Shown here piece after piece: positions 19,008 through 28,932 of a DNA stretch of 64,000 nt; the first letter of the stretch is position 1, and the number at the start of each line of letters is the position of its first letter. This stretch comes from Euzebyella marina. Its GTDB lineage: Bacteria > Bacteroidota > Bacteroidia > Flavobacteriales > Flavobacteriaceae. Position numbers and translations under genes: made by a program. The notes under the pieces are model-generated. The model was given only the letters and a program-made list of their open reading frames with translations. It was not told the origin of the DNA and ran no database searches. The DNA lies in NCBI RefSeq assembly GCF_014855515.1, contig NZ_JACYFK010000004.1, forward strand, positions 62,001 through 126,000, written 5' to 3'.

Positions 19008-21338
19008 CTACTTCTTGATTACCCAAACATCGGTCACCCGTGATTGTTTTCTCCAATTTAAATGTTCTTCGTCAGGTCTGTCAAAAGTAATTTTTAGATG
19101 ACCATCACCGATTAATTTTTTGGGTAAAGGAAATTCTTTAAACTGCTCAAAACCCTTTTCATATTTAGTAGGTTTCAAGCGTTCTCCATTGGCTCTGAGA
19201 AGTGCTTCGCCATATCCTGCCACTCTAATTAGATAATTGGCTTCTGGGTCGAGGTCTTTATACTCTAAAATTGGTGAAAATTGAAAAAGTTGGGTAGATA
19301 ATCTTTTACGGCTCATACCGTCGTTTTCCCAAAGATAATCTATGGCATCATCGGTTTCAGAAGTTACATGTTTTGCAGCTGCACTAGAAATGTTATCGTA
19401 GAAACTGCCATCTCCCGGGGTTTCATAGGTTCTTATGAAATCAAGACGGCCAATTTTTTTATTCTCTGTGGAAAGTTTTTTCACCTTTTCGAACTCATCT
19501 TCTAGCCACCATTTATTATTTAAAGGTATATCTAGAAAGTCAAGAACAGCACCACGTTCGGCACTTCGAGCCTGATACTTGGGCACGCTCATTTGAGAAC
19601 CTATGCTCTGAAACAATGTTTCCCCATTCTCTTCAATTTTGCGACGCAGTTGTACCATTCTATCGGTGGTATCCCTTTGATTCAAAACCTTAATGGCGCT
19701 ATCAATGGCAACGTCCGCACCCATAGTTCTTGATTCGGAAAGAACTTTATAAGCCTCGCTCTCCAATGCTGACTCGTTCACAAGCCTCAACTTTACATAA
19801 GCATCATAATAAGCCCGAAAAACAAGCTGTTGCCATCGCCAATTACCGGCTAATTCTGGGTATTTGTCCTCCAATTGTTTCCAAACTACCAGTGTGCTTT
19901 CAATACCGTCATTTTCAAGAATGGGCCCTGACCAATTTTTTTCCAAAGAGAAAATTCCATTGGCCGCTTCTTTTGCAACTTCAGAGCCAAAGAAAAACCG
20001 ACAGTACTCTAAAACTATTTGGTGAATATCTTGTTCTGAATTCCAACCCAATTGACTCCACAAAACTTTGTTCACATCGTCATGTGACCCATCTGAATAG
20101 GTGATAAACCCGTTAGTTTTATCTACATCTTCCCTGAAATATTTGGCATATAATTCAGGTTGCGGATTGATGGGTTCACGACCCAACGTAAGGGCAAACG
20201 CTTGGTCCCACCGAATAGCGGGATAGTGACACCTCACGGTATGGGTTATATCGGGGTAAAAGCGATACTGATATTTTTGCGGAAGTTGCTCGCGCTCATA
20301 AGCAAGCGGTGGGCTACTCGGGCCATTTACCAAACCTTTTAACCAGTCCGGTTTTTCGGTTTGCAGATACTCAAAAAAGTAATCGACTTTTTCTTCGTTG
20401 AAGCCCTGTAATGACACCCAAATTCCTGCCTTTGGATGGTATTTTTTCAATACACTCGCCAAATCTTTTAGGTAGGGTATCAATACCGAAGGATGGTTTT
20501 CACCAGGGTCGCCCCCAGGAACAAAAACCCCGTTCAACTTTGGGCATCTGGCATAAAAGGCTTCCTGCTCCTTTAACCCATTTTCATGGGCATTCTCTTC
20601 CATTAAATCTTCGGGTGCCGGAGTCCATACCCAATAATCGACGCCGTACTTCTCACAAATCTCGCTCATTTTAACCTCCATCTGCTGAGGGTTCAATTTA
20701 AAATGCGGACTAGAATCCGGTTTTTGAAAAGGAATGTTTTCGAAACTGTTCGCCCCAAAAAGTATTTGCTCTCTAAAATGTTGATCAAATTGTTCTACAG
20801 ACCAAGCATCCCAAGAATTTGCAGTGTTCCGGTAACCGAATTGATGTCCGCGAAGCGAATATTCGGGTGAGGAAGAAATGTTCAATGATTTCTCAATAGT
20901 TATTTTTCCCTCCGCCATTTGGGCAAGACGTAAAAGTTTTCCAACTCCATATAAAAGTCCGCGCTTATCTGCTCCGATAATCCATAATAAATCCTTTCCC
21001 TCCTCTTTTTGGTGCAAGAGCCTGAAGCCTTCATTCTTTAGGGTACTTTTTTCAGAACCTATAGTACTGTTATATTTTTCAATAAAGTCTTTATCGTTTT
21101 CGAGGCAAAGAAGAATAGAAGACTTAGAATTATCAAATTCAGAAGTAGCCCAATCTATTCGGGTTCGCCTTTCAACTTCCTCGATCAACACCTGAACTAT
21201 AGTTTTGCCCATAGCATCATGTAATGAGTCGGAAACAATAATCGAAGCCTCCGAAAGGTCAAGAACAACTTCTTCGGGTTCATTACTGCAAGACATTAGC
21301 CAAACAAATACCAAACAGATTAGAAAAGTATATTTCAC
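19008..21338 (-). CDS. Glycoside hydrolase-like lipoprotein with GH67/GH20-type N-terminal domain, GTG start
   Basis: The open frame extends to 21437, but the first 33 residues do not look like a protein start. A GTG at 21338 gives a clean lipoprotein signal (KYTFLICLVFVWLMSC), so I call 776 residues from that codon. Residues of about 25-150 resemble the alpha/beta domain that precedes the catalytic barrel in GH67 and GH20 enzymes (VQVLIEEVERRTRIDW, ADKRGLLYGVGKLLRL). The barrel follows (SLRGHQFGYRNTANSWDAW, DYWVWTPAPEDL, FVPGGDPGENHPS, YSDGSHDDVN), and a beta-sandwich ends the protein. The exact family is not clear. It lies downstream of susD, separated by a hairpin, and is probably part of the same polysaccharide utilisation unit. 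Confidence 0.72.
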   Translation of the reverse strand: MKYTFLICLVFVWLMSCSNEPEEVVLDLSEASIIVSDSLHDAMGKTIVQVLIEEVERRTRIDWATSEFDNSKSSILLCLENDKDFIEKYNSTIGSEKSTLKNEGFRLLHQKEEGKDLLWIIGADKRGLLYGVGKLLRLAQMAEGKITIEKSLNISSSPEYSLRGHQFGYRNTANSWDAWSVEQFDQHFREQILFGANSFENIPFQKPDSSPHFKLNPQQMEVKMSEICEKYGVDYWVWTPAPEDLMEENAHENGLKEQEAFYARCPKLNGVFVPGGDPGENHPSVLIPYLKDLASVLKKYHPKAGIWVSLQGFNEEKVDYFFEYLQTEKPDWLKGLVNGPSSPPLAYEREQLPQKYQYRFYPDITHTVRCHYPAIRWDQAFALTLGREPINPQPELYAKYFREDVDKTNGFITYSDGSHDDVNKVLWSQLGWNSEQDIHQIVLEYCRFFFGSEVAKEAANGIFSLEKNWSGPILENDGIESTLVVWKQLEDKYPELAGNWRWQQLVFRAYYDAYVKLRLVNESALESEAYKVLSESRTMGADVAIDSAIKVLNQRDTTDRMVQLRRKIEENGETLFQSIGSQMSVPKYQARSAERGAVLDFLDIPLNNKWWLEDEFEKVKKLSTENKKIGRLDFIRTYETPGDGSFYDNISSAAAKHVTSETDDAIDYLWENDGMSRKRLSTQLFQFSPILEYKDLDPEANYLIRVAGYGEALLRANGERLKPTKYEKGFEQFKEFPLPKKLIGDGHLKITFDRPDEEHLNWRKQSRVTDVWVIKK

Positions 21339-21396
21339 AGCCTTAAGATTTATTGCAACCGCTTGGAAGCAACTGACATAATTTAGGATAAATAAA

Positions 21397-21424
21397 ATTA
21401 CCTGAGGTTGCGGCCCCAGGTAAT
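21397..21424 (-). terminator. Hairpin between susD and the downstream hydrolase gene
   Basis: Inverted repeat ATTACCTG/CAGGTAAT with a 12-base GC-rich centre. On the minus strand it is followed by TTTATTTA, so it may terminate or attenuate transcription leaving susD. This would leave the hydrolase gene expressed at a lower level. Confidence 0.5.
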
Positions 21425-21483
21425 TCAGATAACTCAACTAACAAACAATTATATATACACTCTCGGATATATCGCCATTCAAA

Positions 21484-23190
21484 TTACCAAGGTTGATCAA
21501 CACCTTGTAAAACCCATGGTTTTGACCATGGAGTATCATTCTGTATGTAACCAGGAACATCATCGGTATGCTCGGTCTCTTCTAGATTATTGAGGGCACT
21601 GTAATAGTTATCACCATTTAGCGTACTATTCTCAGTAGGATACACAAAACGAACAGGTATGACGCTTGATCTTGCAAACGGACCTGGTTCTAAATCGGGT
21701 AAACCTGTTCTTCTCCAATCAAGATAAGCTTCGGAAGCCGAAGAAAAGTTTGCAATCCATTTTTGCTCCATAATCTGTTCTAGGGTACCTTCATAGGCTA
21801 CGCCTTCGTTGTCGATGTAATCGGCGAACTCATCTTCCAATCCCCAAGTTTCAAGTGAGGCCTCTACACCTTTGTTATAGTTGCCTTCGGCATCGGTACC
21901 CCACCCTTTTAAGGCGGCCTCGGCTTTCAAGAAACAAAGCTCTGCATACGAGAATAAACGTGCCTTCAAATTTGGCCCTGACAATTCATTGAACATCGGG
22001 TTCATCAATGAAACATGAATATTGCCGCCACCCTGTACAGGGCTCGGATTCAAATTGTACGTATAAGGTTCGGTACCTTGGTTTGAAACCGGCAAGCCAA
22101 CGTATACACTATTTGTATCAATCATGGTCAAACCGGCCTCTCTATCGGCATACCAGGTATCAGGACTATAAATTGCCAAATTTTTTGAGGCCAAAGAATC
22201 AGTATTAATGTATCGAAGACCATCTACAATTTCTAAAAAGGTAGAAGGTCCGGATGGCATATCGGCCGGGGCCACAACAGTAGTGGCAATCTCAACCGCA
22301 TCGAACCAAATTGACATTCTGGGATCATCTAGCTCTTGTAACTTATAGGTCAAGGTAGTACATGGCTTCACCCTGGTAAAATTAGATGGTGTACCTGACA
22401 ACCCATTACTTGGCTGCGAATCACTAGGGCTTATACCTAGGTAAGATACTGCACACTCCTCATCTACACTGTCAATAAGCGGAGAAGCCAACATACTTTG
22501 AACACCGGCACTGGCAAAACTAGGGTCTTTTTCAGAAAGTCTCATATAGTACCTTAGGGCTAATGAATTGGCATATTTGACCCATTTTTCGGCGTCACCC
22601 CCAAAGAAAATATCTTGAGAGGCACTGAATGTTTCCAAATTGCCCATATTATTACTCAACATTTGCGAAGCAGCTTCAAAGTCGGCTATTGAACCCTTGT
22701 ATACTGATTCTTGAGAATCGTATTTGGGTAAATCGATACCATCTTCATCGGCACCACGCAATGCTTCTGAGTAAGGTACATCACCATAAAAATCGGTTAG
22801 CAAAGCAAAATTGTGAGCCCTGAGAATCATGGCTACCGCCTCATGAAAAATCAAGCCAGACTCTTGTGAGCGCTCCAAAGCCAATTTGGCAGTTCTTAAA
22901 TTGTTGTAATAATCTTCCCAACCGTCGCCTTCCCAATTATAATCGTTGGTGGCCCAAGAATCTTTTTGAATGTACTGCACGTAGGCAGCCAAAGGGTCGC
23001 TATAGCCCTTTTGACCAACATCCATGGCCGTATTGACCATGACGTCGGTAAGCAAGAAGCTGGGGTTACCCTCTTCTAAGTTGACCCCGTTCGGGTTGAT
23101 GTTTCTTTCGGTGATATCGTCATCACAGGAAGTAATCACCAAAGCACCTACCATCAGGGTCAAGTTCATAATTCTATTTAAAGTCTTCAT
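21484..23190 (-). CDS. SusD/RagB-family outer-membrane glycan-binding lipoprotein
   Basis: A 568-residue lipoprotein (lipobox VITSC, Cys22). The sequence matches the SusD_2 branch (PF12771): NINPNGVNLEEGNPSFLLTD at the mature N-terminus, then the TPR-like helical scaffold (LRTAKLALERSQ, ILRAHNFALLTDFYGDVPYSEAL, WVKYANSLALRYYMRLS, YAELCFLKAEAALKGWG). SusD proteins cap the SusC transporter and deliver oligosaccharides to it. The gene follows susC by 34 bases on the same strand, the standard arrangement. The ligand cannot be predicted from sequence. The SusD_2 subgroup is also used for substrates other than starch and sometimes for peptides. Confidence 0.95.
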   Translation of the reverse strand: MKTLNRIMNLTLMVGALVITSCDDDITERNINPNGVNLEEGNPSFLLTDVMVNTAMDVGQKGYSDPLAAYVQYIQKDSWATNDYNWEGDGWEDYYNNLRTAKLALERSQESGLIFHEAVAMILRAHNFALLTDFYGDVPYSEALRGADEDGIDLPKYDSQESVYKGSIADFEAASQMLSNNMGNLETFSASQDIFFGGDAEKWVKYANSLALRYYMRLSEKDPSFASAGVQSMLASPLIDSVDEECAVSYLGISPSDSQPSNGLSGTPSNFTRVKPCTTLTYKLQELDDPRMSIWFDAVEIATTVVAPADMPSGPSTFLEIVDGLRYINTDSLASKNLAIYSPDTWYADREAGLTMIDTNSVYVGLPVSNQGTEPYTYNLNPSPVQGGGNIHVSLMNPMFNELSGPNLKARLFSYAELCFLKAEAALKGWGTDAEGNYNKGVEASLETWGLEDEFADYIDNEGVAYEGTLEQIMEQKWIANFSSASEAYLDWRRTGLPDLEPGPFARSSVIPVRFVYPTENSTLNGDNYYSALNNLEETEHTDDVPGYIQNDTPWSKPWVLQGVDQPW

Positions 23191-23224
23191 AACTATATCT
23201 AATTTTTTATTGAATTGCCCTTAT

Positions 23225-26200
23225 TTAAAACCCTACGCTCAATTTAAACCCGATTGGAACTGCCCAAGGGTTTACGTTAAACCTTTCAATACCTTGTTTG
23301 AACTGAATACCACTTCTACCCTGCTCACTAGATTCTGGTTGAAAAGCCATTTCAGGGTCGATACCTATATCGGCTTTGGTCCATAAAATGAGGTTTCTGC
23401 TGTAAAGTGAAATGGCCAAGTTTTGAAAACCAATCTGTTTGATGGTCTTGACCGGTACATTATAGGTCAATGAAATCTCCCTAAGTTTTACGTAATCGGC
23501 GTCAAAAGTGGCATTTCTTGTAAAATCCCAACCATAGTGATCTTGATATCTGGTGTAAATAGTTCCAGGGCCACCTAAGTTTTCTGCGGTTGCCACAAAA
23601 TTTCCGTTCTCATCATATTCTCCTTGAACACCGGGCATAAACACACCATCGCTCAAAGTAATACCGCCATCTTCAACTGGAAAACCACCATCTTCGGCAG
23701 TTGGCCCACCGACTAGCACGTAGAACTCGCCATCTGGTGAAAGGTACTGATCGGCATTCTCTCTTAAATAGGCAGGCAAATCACCTACGTCACTGAAATT
23801 ATGCAATTTATCAAGCCATCTCTGGGTGTGCATATCAGATTCACCGTAGCGGTGTGTTTGAGAAACAAATTGACCTCCTTTTCTCCAATCGAAATTCATT
23901 GAGAGCGTCCAGTTTTTATAAGAAGCGCTAGTGGTCATACCGATATTGAAGTCAGGATTAAAGTTTCCTATAATCGGAGCAACCCTATTACCATCTTCAT
24001 CTTCTCTAGTTCTGTCGCTGCTTTCGAAACCTTCGTCATCAATGATAGGCCAACCAAAATAAGGCGAATTTGGGTCTTCGACACGTACCATCGCCGCATC
24101 GAAAATGTTACCGATTTCTTCACCCAACCAAGTAATGGCACCTCCTCTTGCATCGGTCCAAAGGGTGACCGAGTTCATGCCGTCGGCCAATTCCATTACT
24201 CGCGTACGGTTTCTGTTGAATACGAAATTCATGTCCCAATTCCAATCTTCATTGGCCAATATAGTAGCCCCGAAACCAGCCTCGATACCCTTACTGGTAA
24301 TTAATCCGGCATTGATAAATTTAGAATTGTAACCAGAGGAAACAGGGGTGTTCACAGGAAATATCTGATCCTTGTTATCACTCTCATAATATGTAAAGTC
24401 GAAGCGAAGGCGGTTGCTGAAGAAAGCAAAATCGGCACCTGCTTCCCAAGAGTTTTGAGACTCTGGTTTTAACTCAGGATTTAATAGGTTTCCGGGTACC
24501 GAAAGTAAAGAACCGCCACCCCATGAATTGCCACTGTTCAAAATTGGAACCAGGTTATAGGGGTCGGTGTCATTACCTACTTCGGCGTAACCAGCTCTCA
24601 ATTTTACCAAAGAGACCTCATTCCCCATATTGATGGCATTATTTACCAATAAACTCGCCGAAACGGATGGGTAGAAATAAGAGTTGTTGCTTTCAGGAAG
24701 TGTACTAGACCAATCGTTGCGGCCGGTAACATCTACGAAGAACGTATCCATGAAGCCAATACTTGCCAAACCATACAAACTATTTACCTGCTTTTCAGTT
24801 TGGTACGAAGTATAGTCCAAGTTCTCAGGAGAAATATTGCTTAGATTAAACAAGTTCGGAGTTAAAAGACCTTGGCCACTGTTTTTGGTGGCGTTGGTCA
24901 CTTGCGATGTTCTATTTACCCTTCTGTTACCGCCGAAAGAGGCAGAAAAATCCCAATTATTCAACTTTTTCGCATAAGTCAACAAAAAGTCGATGTTGGT
25001 TTCGTTTCTGAAGATATCGGTAATGCCGTAAGCACCATTGATCTCATTGGTGTAACCATTGGAAACCTTGGTTTCACGAACCTCATTCACCTCATCAAAA
25101 TTATAGCGAACCATACCTGAAAGGTCTTCGGTAATCTGCCAATCGGCCTTTACATTTCCGTAGAATCGATTTCTTTCAAAACCGTTATTGATTTCATTGG
25201 CCAAGAAATAAGGGTTGTTCCATTCCGTTTGCGTTGGGTCATCGCCGAACGCATAGGGCGAATTTTGCCTTAAGCCTTCGTAATCTGTCAACCAATAATC
25301 TTCTAGATCGCGAACGTCTATATGCGGTGCCAGCTCATACATGGCCTGAATCGGGTTGGCTCCCCTGTTTCCTGCCGGTCTGTTATCACTAGCCGTCTTG
25401 GTATAATTTAAGCTTGAGCTTACGGTAAAATTATCCAACAACTTCAATGAAGAATTCAAATTGATACTGTTCTTGCTCAAATCTGAGTTGGGGACAAACC
25501 CTTTGTTTTCCAAGTTGGTATAAGACAACCTATAATTTAACTTTTCAGTGTTGTCTTGAATTGAAATATTGTTGGTAGAGGTTATCGCCGTATTAAAGAA
25601 ATTGGCCGCATTGTTATACGATTTCAACTCACGCGGAACTGGCACACCACTAGCAATTTCTTGTTCGGTATAAGGCCAATGAATCGCCCTGATGCCTTGA
25701 TCTAAAGCAGGACCTGCCCATGCTGAAGAGGTCTCGCCAATTAAAATAGCGCCGTATTCGTTAGAAGGAAAGTTATCTTCTGTATAAGGTCTTGAACCTG
25801 CAGCGAATCTCGTATGAGTATCGAGATAACGATAAGGAATATCAAAAACAGTACTGGAGTTAATAGTAACCCCCATACCCTTTTTGGCCTTACCTGACTT
25901 GGTAGTAATAAGTACGACCCCATTACCTGCACGAGATCCATATAGGGCTGCCGCACTGGCTCCCTTAAGCACAGTCATACTTGCAATATCATCGGCATTG
26001 ATGTCTGAAATAGCATTACCATAGTCTACACGGTTATCGCTACCGACGCCCCCAACGTTGTTTAAAGAGTTAAAAACAGGTACACCATCAATAACAAATA
26101 ACGGTTGGTTATCACTTGATAAAGAGGTGGCCCCTCTTATTACCATACTTACAGAAGATCCGGGAGCTCCTGTACTATTGATGGCCACACCTGACACTTT

Positions 26201-26638
26201 ACCCGAAAGGGCATTAAGGGCGTTTTCTTGCGGTACATTGTCCAAGGCATCGCCGTCGACTTCGCTCACCGAATACCCTAGAGATTTTTTCTCCCGAGAG
26301 ATACCCAATGCAGTTACTACAACTTCATCCAAGGCCTCTGAACTGGCCTCTAGCGATACATTGATGGTATTTTGACTACCAACGGCAACTTCTTGGGTTG
26401 ACATACCAATATAAGAGAATACCAAAACGGCATCGTTGCCAGGTACACTTATACTATAATTACCGTCAAAATCGGTACTTACCCCATTGATGGTTCCTTT
26501 GAGAACCACGGAAACCCCGGGCAAGAGCTCCCCGTCAGTACTGCTGACGACCCCAGTAATTTCCCTTTGTGCCATTACGCCGGTGGCGTAAAGGGCGAAC
26601 AAAAGAAAAAAGAACAAATGGATTTTTGGTTTTTTCAT
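23225..26638 (-). CDS. SusC/RagA-family TonB-dependent outer-membrane transporter
   Basis: An 1137-residue SusC-like transporter. A signal peptide ends at GVMAQ. Next comes the carboxypeptidase-regulatory-like domain (SVVLKGTINGVSTDFDGNYS, about 40-100), a plug with the typical NALSGKVSGVAI and GSRAGNGVVLITTKSGK (about 140-255), and a long 22-strand barrel ending in IGFKLSVGF. There is no N-terminal STN domain, so it is unlikely to signal through an anti-sigma factor. It imports oligosaccharides through the outer membrane with energy from TonB, together with the SusD partner immediately downstream. A promoter box precedes it at 26695. This is the only SusC in the window. Confidence 0.96.
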   Translation of the reverse strand: MKKPKIHLFFFLLFALYATGVMAQREITGVVSSTDGELLPGVSVVLKGTINGVSTDFDGNYSISVPGNDAVLVFSYIGMSTQEVAVGSQNTINVSLEASSEALDEVVVTALGISREKKSLGYSVSEVDGDALDNVPQENALNALSGKVSGVAINSTGAPGSSVSMVIRGATSLSSDNQPLFVIDGVPVFNSLNNVGGVGSDNRVDYGNAISDINADDIASMTVLKGASAAALYGSRAGNGVVLITTKSGKAKKGMGVTINSSTVFDIPYRYLDTHTRFAAGSRPYTEDNFPSNEYGAILIGETSSAWAGPALDQGIRAIHWPYTEQEIASGVPVPRELKSYNNAANFFNTAITSTNNISIQDNTEKLNYRLSYTNLENKGFVPNSDLSKNSINLNSSLKLLDNFTVSSSLNYTKTASDNRPAGNRGANPIQAMYELAPHIDVRDLEDYWLTDYEGLRQNSPYAFGDDPTQTEWNNPYFLANEINNGFERNRFYGNVKADWQITEDLSGMVRYNFDEVNEVRETKVSNGYTNEINGAYGITDIFRNETNIDFLLTYAKKLNNWDFSASFGGNRRVNRTSQVTNATKNSGQGLLTPNLFNLSNISPENLDYTSYQTEKQVNSLYGLASIGFMDTFFVDVTGRNDWSSTLPESNNSYFYPSVSASLLVNNAINMGNEVSLVKLRAGYAEVGNDTDPYNLVPILNSGNSWGGGSLLSVPGNLLNPELKPESQNSWEAGADFAFFSNRLRFDFTYYESDNKDQIFPVNTPVSSGYNSKFINAGLITSKGIEAGFGATILANEDWNWDMNFVFNRNRTRVMELADGMNSVTLWTDARGGAITWLGEEIGNIFDAAMVRVEDPNSPYFGWPIIDDEGFESSDRTREDEDGNRVAPIIGNFNPDFNIGMTTSASYKNWTLSMNFDWRKGGQFVSQTHRYGESDMHTQRWLDKLHNFSDVGDLPAYLRENADQYLSPDGEFYVLVGGPTAEDGGFPVEDGGITLSDGVFMPGVQGEYDENGNFVATAENLGGPGTIYTRYQDHYGWDFTRNATFDADYVKLREISLTYNVPVKTIKQIGFQNLAISLYSRNLILWTKADIGIDPEMAFQPESSEQGRSGIQFKQGIERFNVNPWAVPIGFKLSVGF

Positions 26639-26694
26639 TGTGGCTGAATTAGTTAATTAGGATTGTTTTTGATTTTGATGTTCCACTTTTGACA

Positions 26695-26702
26695 CAAATC
26701 TA
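26695..26702 (-). promoter_or_regulatory. -7 promoter box for susC-susD
   Basis: The minus strand reads TAGATTTG, an exact TAnnTTTG match, 57 bases before the susC ATG. A TTTC sits 16 bases upstream as a weak -33 element. The leader would be about 45-50 bases. Confidence 0.5.
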
Positions 26703-27187
26703 TTTGATATTCGCTATTGAAACACATGGTATATTATTAATTACCTATGCTAATTTAACCTCAAAAAGAGCAATTTTATCATAAAAGAAAATAATGGTTA
26801 ATATATCATTAATTATAAGTGAAAAACTATTATACTGAAAAGATATTGAGCCCTTTTCACAAGCCTCTATCCTCTATTTCCGGAAAGAAAATACCATCAT
26901 TAATAAGATACCCCTATGTTCTCTCCCATCCTCTTGCAATTACCTATATAGATTAGTGTAGACTATGTGTTAATATTCCATATTAAAATTTGCCAAACCT
27001 TAATTAATGCAAAAGTCGAACAAGCTGAATTACTGATACCGGTATTGTACATATTTTAACTCAAATAGTCACTTATTAAAGGTTTACAGAGCCAAGTGGT
27101 CAATATTTAATGTGAATTGAATAAAATATAACAACTGTTTTGAAATTGATTGGTCTTTATTTGTAGTCAATCAAACTACCATCAAAC
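26703..27187. other. Long AT-rich divergent intergenic region between susC and the symporter gene
   Basis: There are 549 bases between the two divergent start codons, the longest non-coding gap in the window. Six-frame reading shows no convincing small gene. Besides the susC box it holds a perfect 10-base palindrome ATACCGGTAT at 27036-27045, about 150 bases before the symporter start, and long runs of A and T. TTTATTTG at 27156-27163 is one base off the -7 consensus for the symporter gene. This is the most likely place for the regulators of this locus to bind, since both uptake systems start here. Confidence 0.5.
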
Positions 27188-28696
27188 ATGCTTGCCGGAA
27201 TCGATTATTTTATTGTGATAGCCTACATCGTAGGAATGTTGCTTTTAGGTCTGTACTTCAAGAAATTTGTCAATTCTTCCGAAGATTACTTTTTAGGAGG
27301 AAAAAGCCTTCCTTTTTGGGCGATAGGAATGTCCATCGTAGTCTCCGATATCGGTGCGCTTGATTTCGTGGGCGTTTCGGGCCAGGCCTATAGATACGGA
27401 GTATCGGTAGGTAATTTTGACTGGGTAGGTTCGGTACCTGCCATGTTATTGGCGGCATTTATATTCATTCCTTATTTTTGGAAAGGCGGAATGTATACCA
27501 TACCGGAATACTTGGGGCGTCGATACAACAAATCGGTTCGCACCATTGCCTCAGCAACCTGGATCCTGTTTTTCGCCCTCGACCTTGGGGTCTTATTTTG
27601 GGCCAGTGCAGTTCTTCTAAATGTACTAATGGGCTGGCCTATATGGATTTCTATACTTTCAACCGCAGGGGTTGTAGGTCTCTATACGTATTTCGGCGGC
27701 ATCACAGCGGTAATCATGACCGATGTGGTACAAATGATCATCATGTTCATTGGTGGGTTCGCTTTAGTATTTCTAGGATTACATGCCGTAGGTGGTTGGG
27801 ACAACATGGTCGAAAAAATTGCTACTATGGGCCCTGAGTATCAGAGCCATTTCGATATTATTCAACCATCTGACACCTCGTCTCCCTTTCCGTGGACAGG
27901 TATCTTGTTCGGTCTTACCTTCGTTATGGCGAATGCTTATATGATCGGTAATCAATCTATTGTTCAGCGATGCTTGACCGCCAAGAATGAATGGCACGCC
28001 AAGGCTAGTATGATTTTTGGCTCTGCCTTAAAAATGTTTATACCCATATTGGTATTGTTTCCAGGGTTAATGGCCGTTGTTGTACATCCTGATTTGGCCG
28101 ATGGCGATCAAGCGTTGCCCATGATGATCAAAAGTATCTTGCCTCCAGGGTTGGTCGGCCTCATGTTCGCTGCGTTTTTTGCAGGTCTAATGTCCAGTGT
28201 CGATTCACTATTAAACTCAACCGCCACTTTGTTTACTAAAGATATTTATGAGCCTTTCATTAAAAAAGGAGCTAGCGACAAACACTATCTAAAAGTCGGA
28301 CAAATAACTACGCTTGCCCTACTCGTATTTGGGGTTGCAACTTCACCTATCAGTAGTGACTTCCCTGGTATTTATGTGGCAATTCAAACCTTTATGTCAT
28401 ACTTTCAAGGTCCGTTGTTTGCCATTCTTTTATTGGGAATTTTTTGGAAAAGAACCACACAATGGGGCGGCCTTTCGGCATTGGTTATCGGTATTGCCTT
28501 TGCCGTATTCCTAAATGTTTTTAAGGAGCAATTCTTTCATATTGAAGATCCGTTTCTCTATATCTCTTGGTGGTCTTTCTTAGTGGCTTTTATCATCAAT
28601 ATTACGGTAAGCCTATTGACCAAGAAGCATAGTGAGGAAAGGTTAAAAGGACTGGTGTTCAGCTCTAAAATTGTAATGAAAACAAAAACTGTATAG
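27188..28696 (+). CDS. Sodium/solute symporter, SSS family (SglT-like)
   Basis: A 502-residue inner-membrane protein with about 13-14 hydrophobic segments. SSS-family signatures are visible: SSEDYFLGGKSLPFWAIG near residue 30 and GALDFVGVSGQAYRYG near 58, then PEYLGRRYNKSVRTIAS and FFAGLMSSVDSLLNSTATLF near 335. The family couples sugars, sialic acid, inositol and other solutes to sodium. In this position it probably moves the monosaccharide freed in the periplasm into the cytoplasm. Two very small membrane protein genes follow at 2 and 18 bases spacing, then a GH2 gene, so it opens a + strand unit that runs to 34914. Confidence 0.93.
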   Translation: MLAGIDYFIVIAYIVGMLLLGLYFKKFVNSSEDYFLGGKSLPFWAIGMSIVVSDIGALDFVGVSGQAYRYGVSVGNFDWVGSVPAMLLAAFIFIPYFWKGGMYTIPEYLGRRYNKSVRTIASATWILFFALDLGVLFWASAVLLNVLMGWPIWISILSTAGVVGLYTYFGGITAVIMTDVVQMIIMFIGGFALVFLGLHAVGGWDNMVEKIATMGPEYQSHFDIIQPSDTSSPFPWTGILFGLTFVMANAYMIGNQSIVQRCLTAKNEWHAKASMIFGSALKMFIPILVLFPGLMAVVVHPDLADGDQALPMMIKSILPPGLVGLMFAAFFAGLMSSVDSLLNSTATLFTKDIYEPFIKKGASDKHYLKVGQITTLALLVFGVATSPISSDFPGIYVAIQTFMSYFQGPLFAILLLGIFWKRTTQWGGLSALVIGIAFAVFLNVFKEQFFHIEDPFLYISWWSFLVAFIINITVSLLTKKHSEERLKGLVFSSKIVMKTKTV

Positions 28697-28698
28697 AT

Positions 28699-28914
28699 AT
28701 GCTAAATTTCGACTGGGCTTCTGACATCCCTCAGGAAACCGCCAAAATGATATTTTTCGGTTTGTACCTGGTTATCGGTGCTTTCGTAATGTTGCTACCT
28801 AACGAGTATATCTATGAAGGGGTACCGAAAGAAGAGAGATTTTGGTACAACAATCTTAAAATATGGTCGGCCGTTGTACTCGGTATTCTGGCCACCGTCT
28901 ACTATCTCTTTTAA
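28699..28914 (+). CDS. Small two-helix membrane protein downstream of the symporter
   Basis: A 71-residue protein with two predicted membrane helices (KMIFFGLYLVIGAFVMLL and WSAVVLGILATVYYLF) joined by an acidic, polar loop with NEYIYEGVPKEERFW. It starts 2 bases after the symporter stop, which strongly suggests translational coupling. I do not recognise the family. The position and size suggest an accessory subunit of the SSS transporter, but that is inference. Confidence 0.72.
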   Translation: MLNFDWASDIPQETAKMIFFGLYLVIGAFVMLLPNEYIYEGVPKEERFWYNNLKIWSAVVLGILATVYYLF

Positions 28915-28932
28915 CAAACAATTGAATTTGTT

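Noticed and set aside
20411-20674. 87-residue + strand frame inside the GH67/GH20-like gene
   Set aside because: Proline- and histidine-rich antisense shadow of a clear hydrolase gene.
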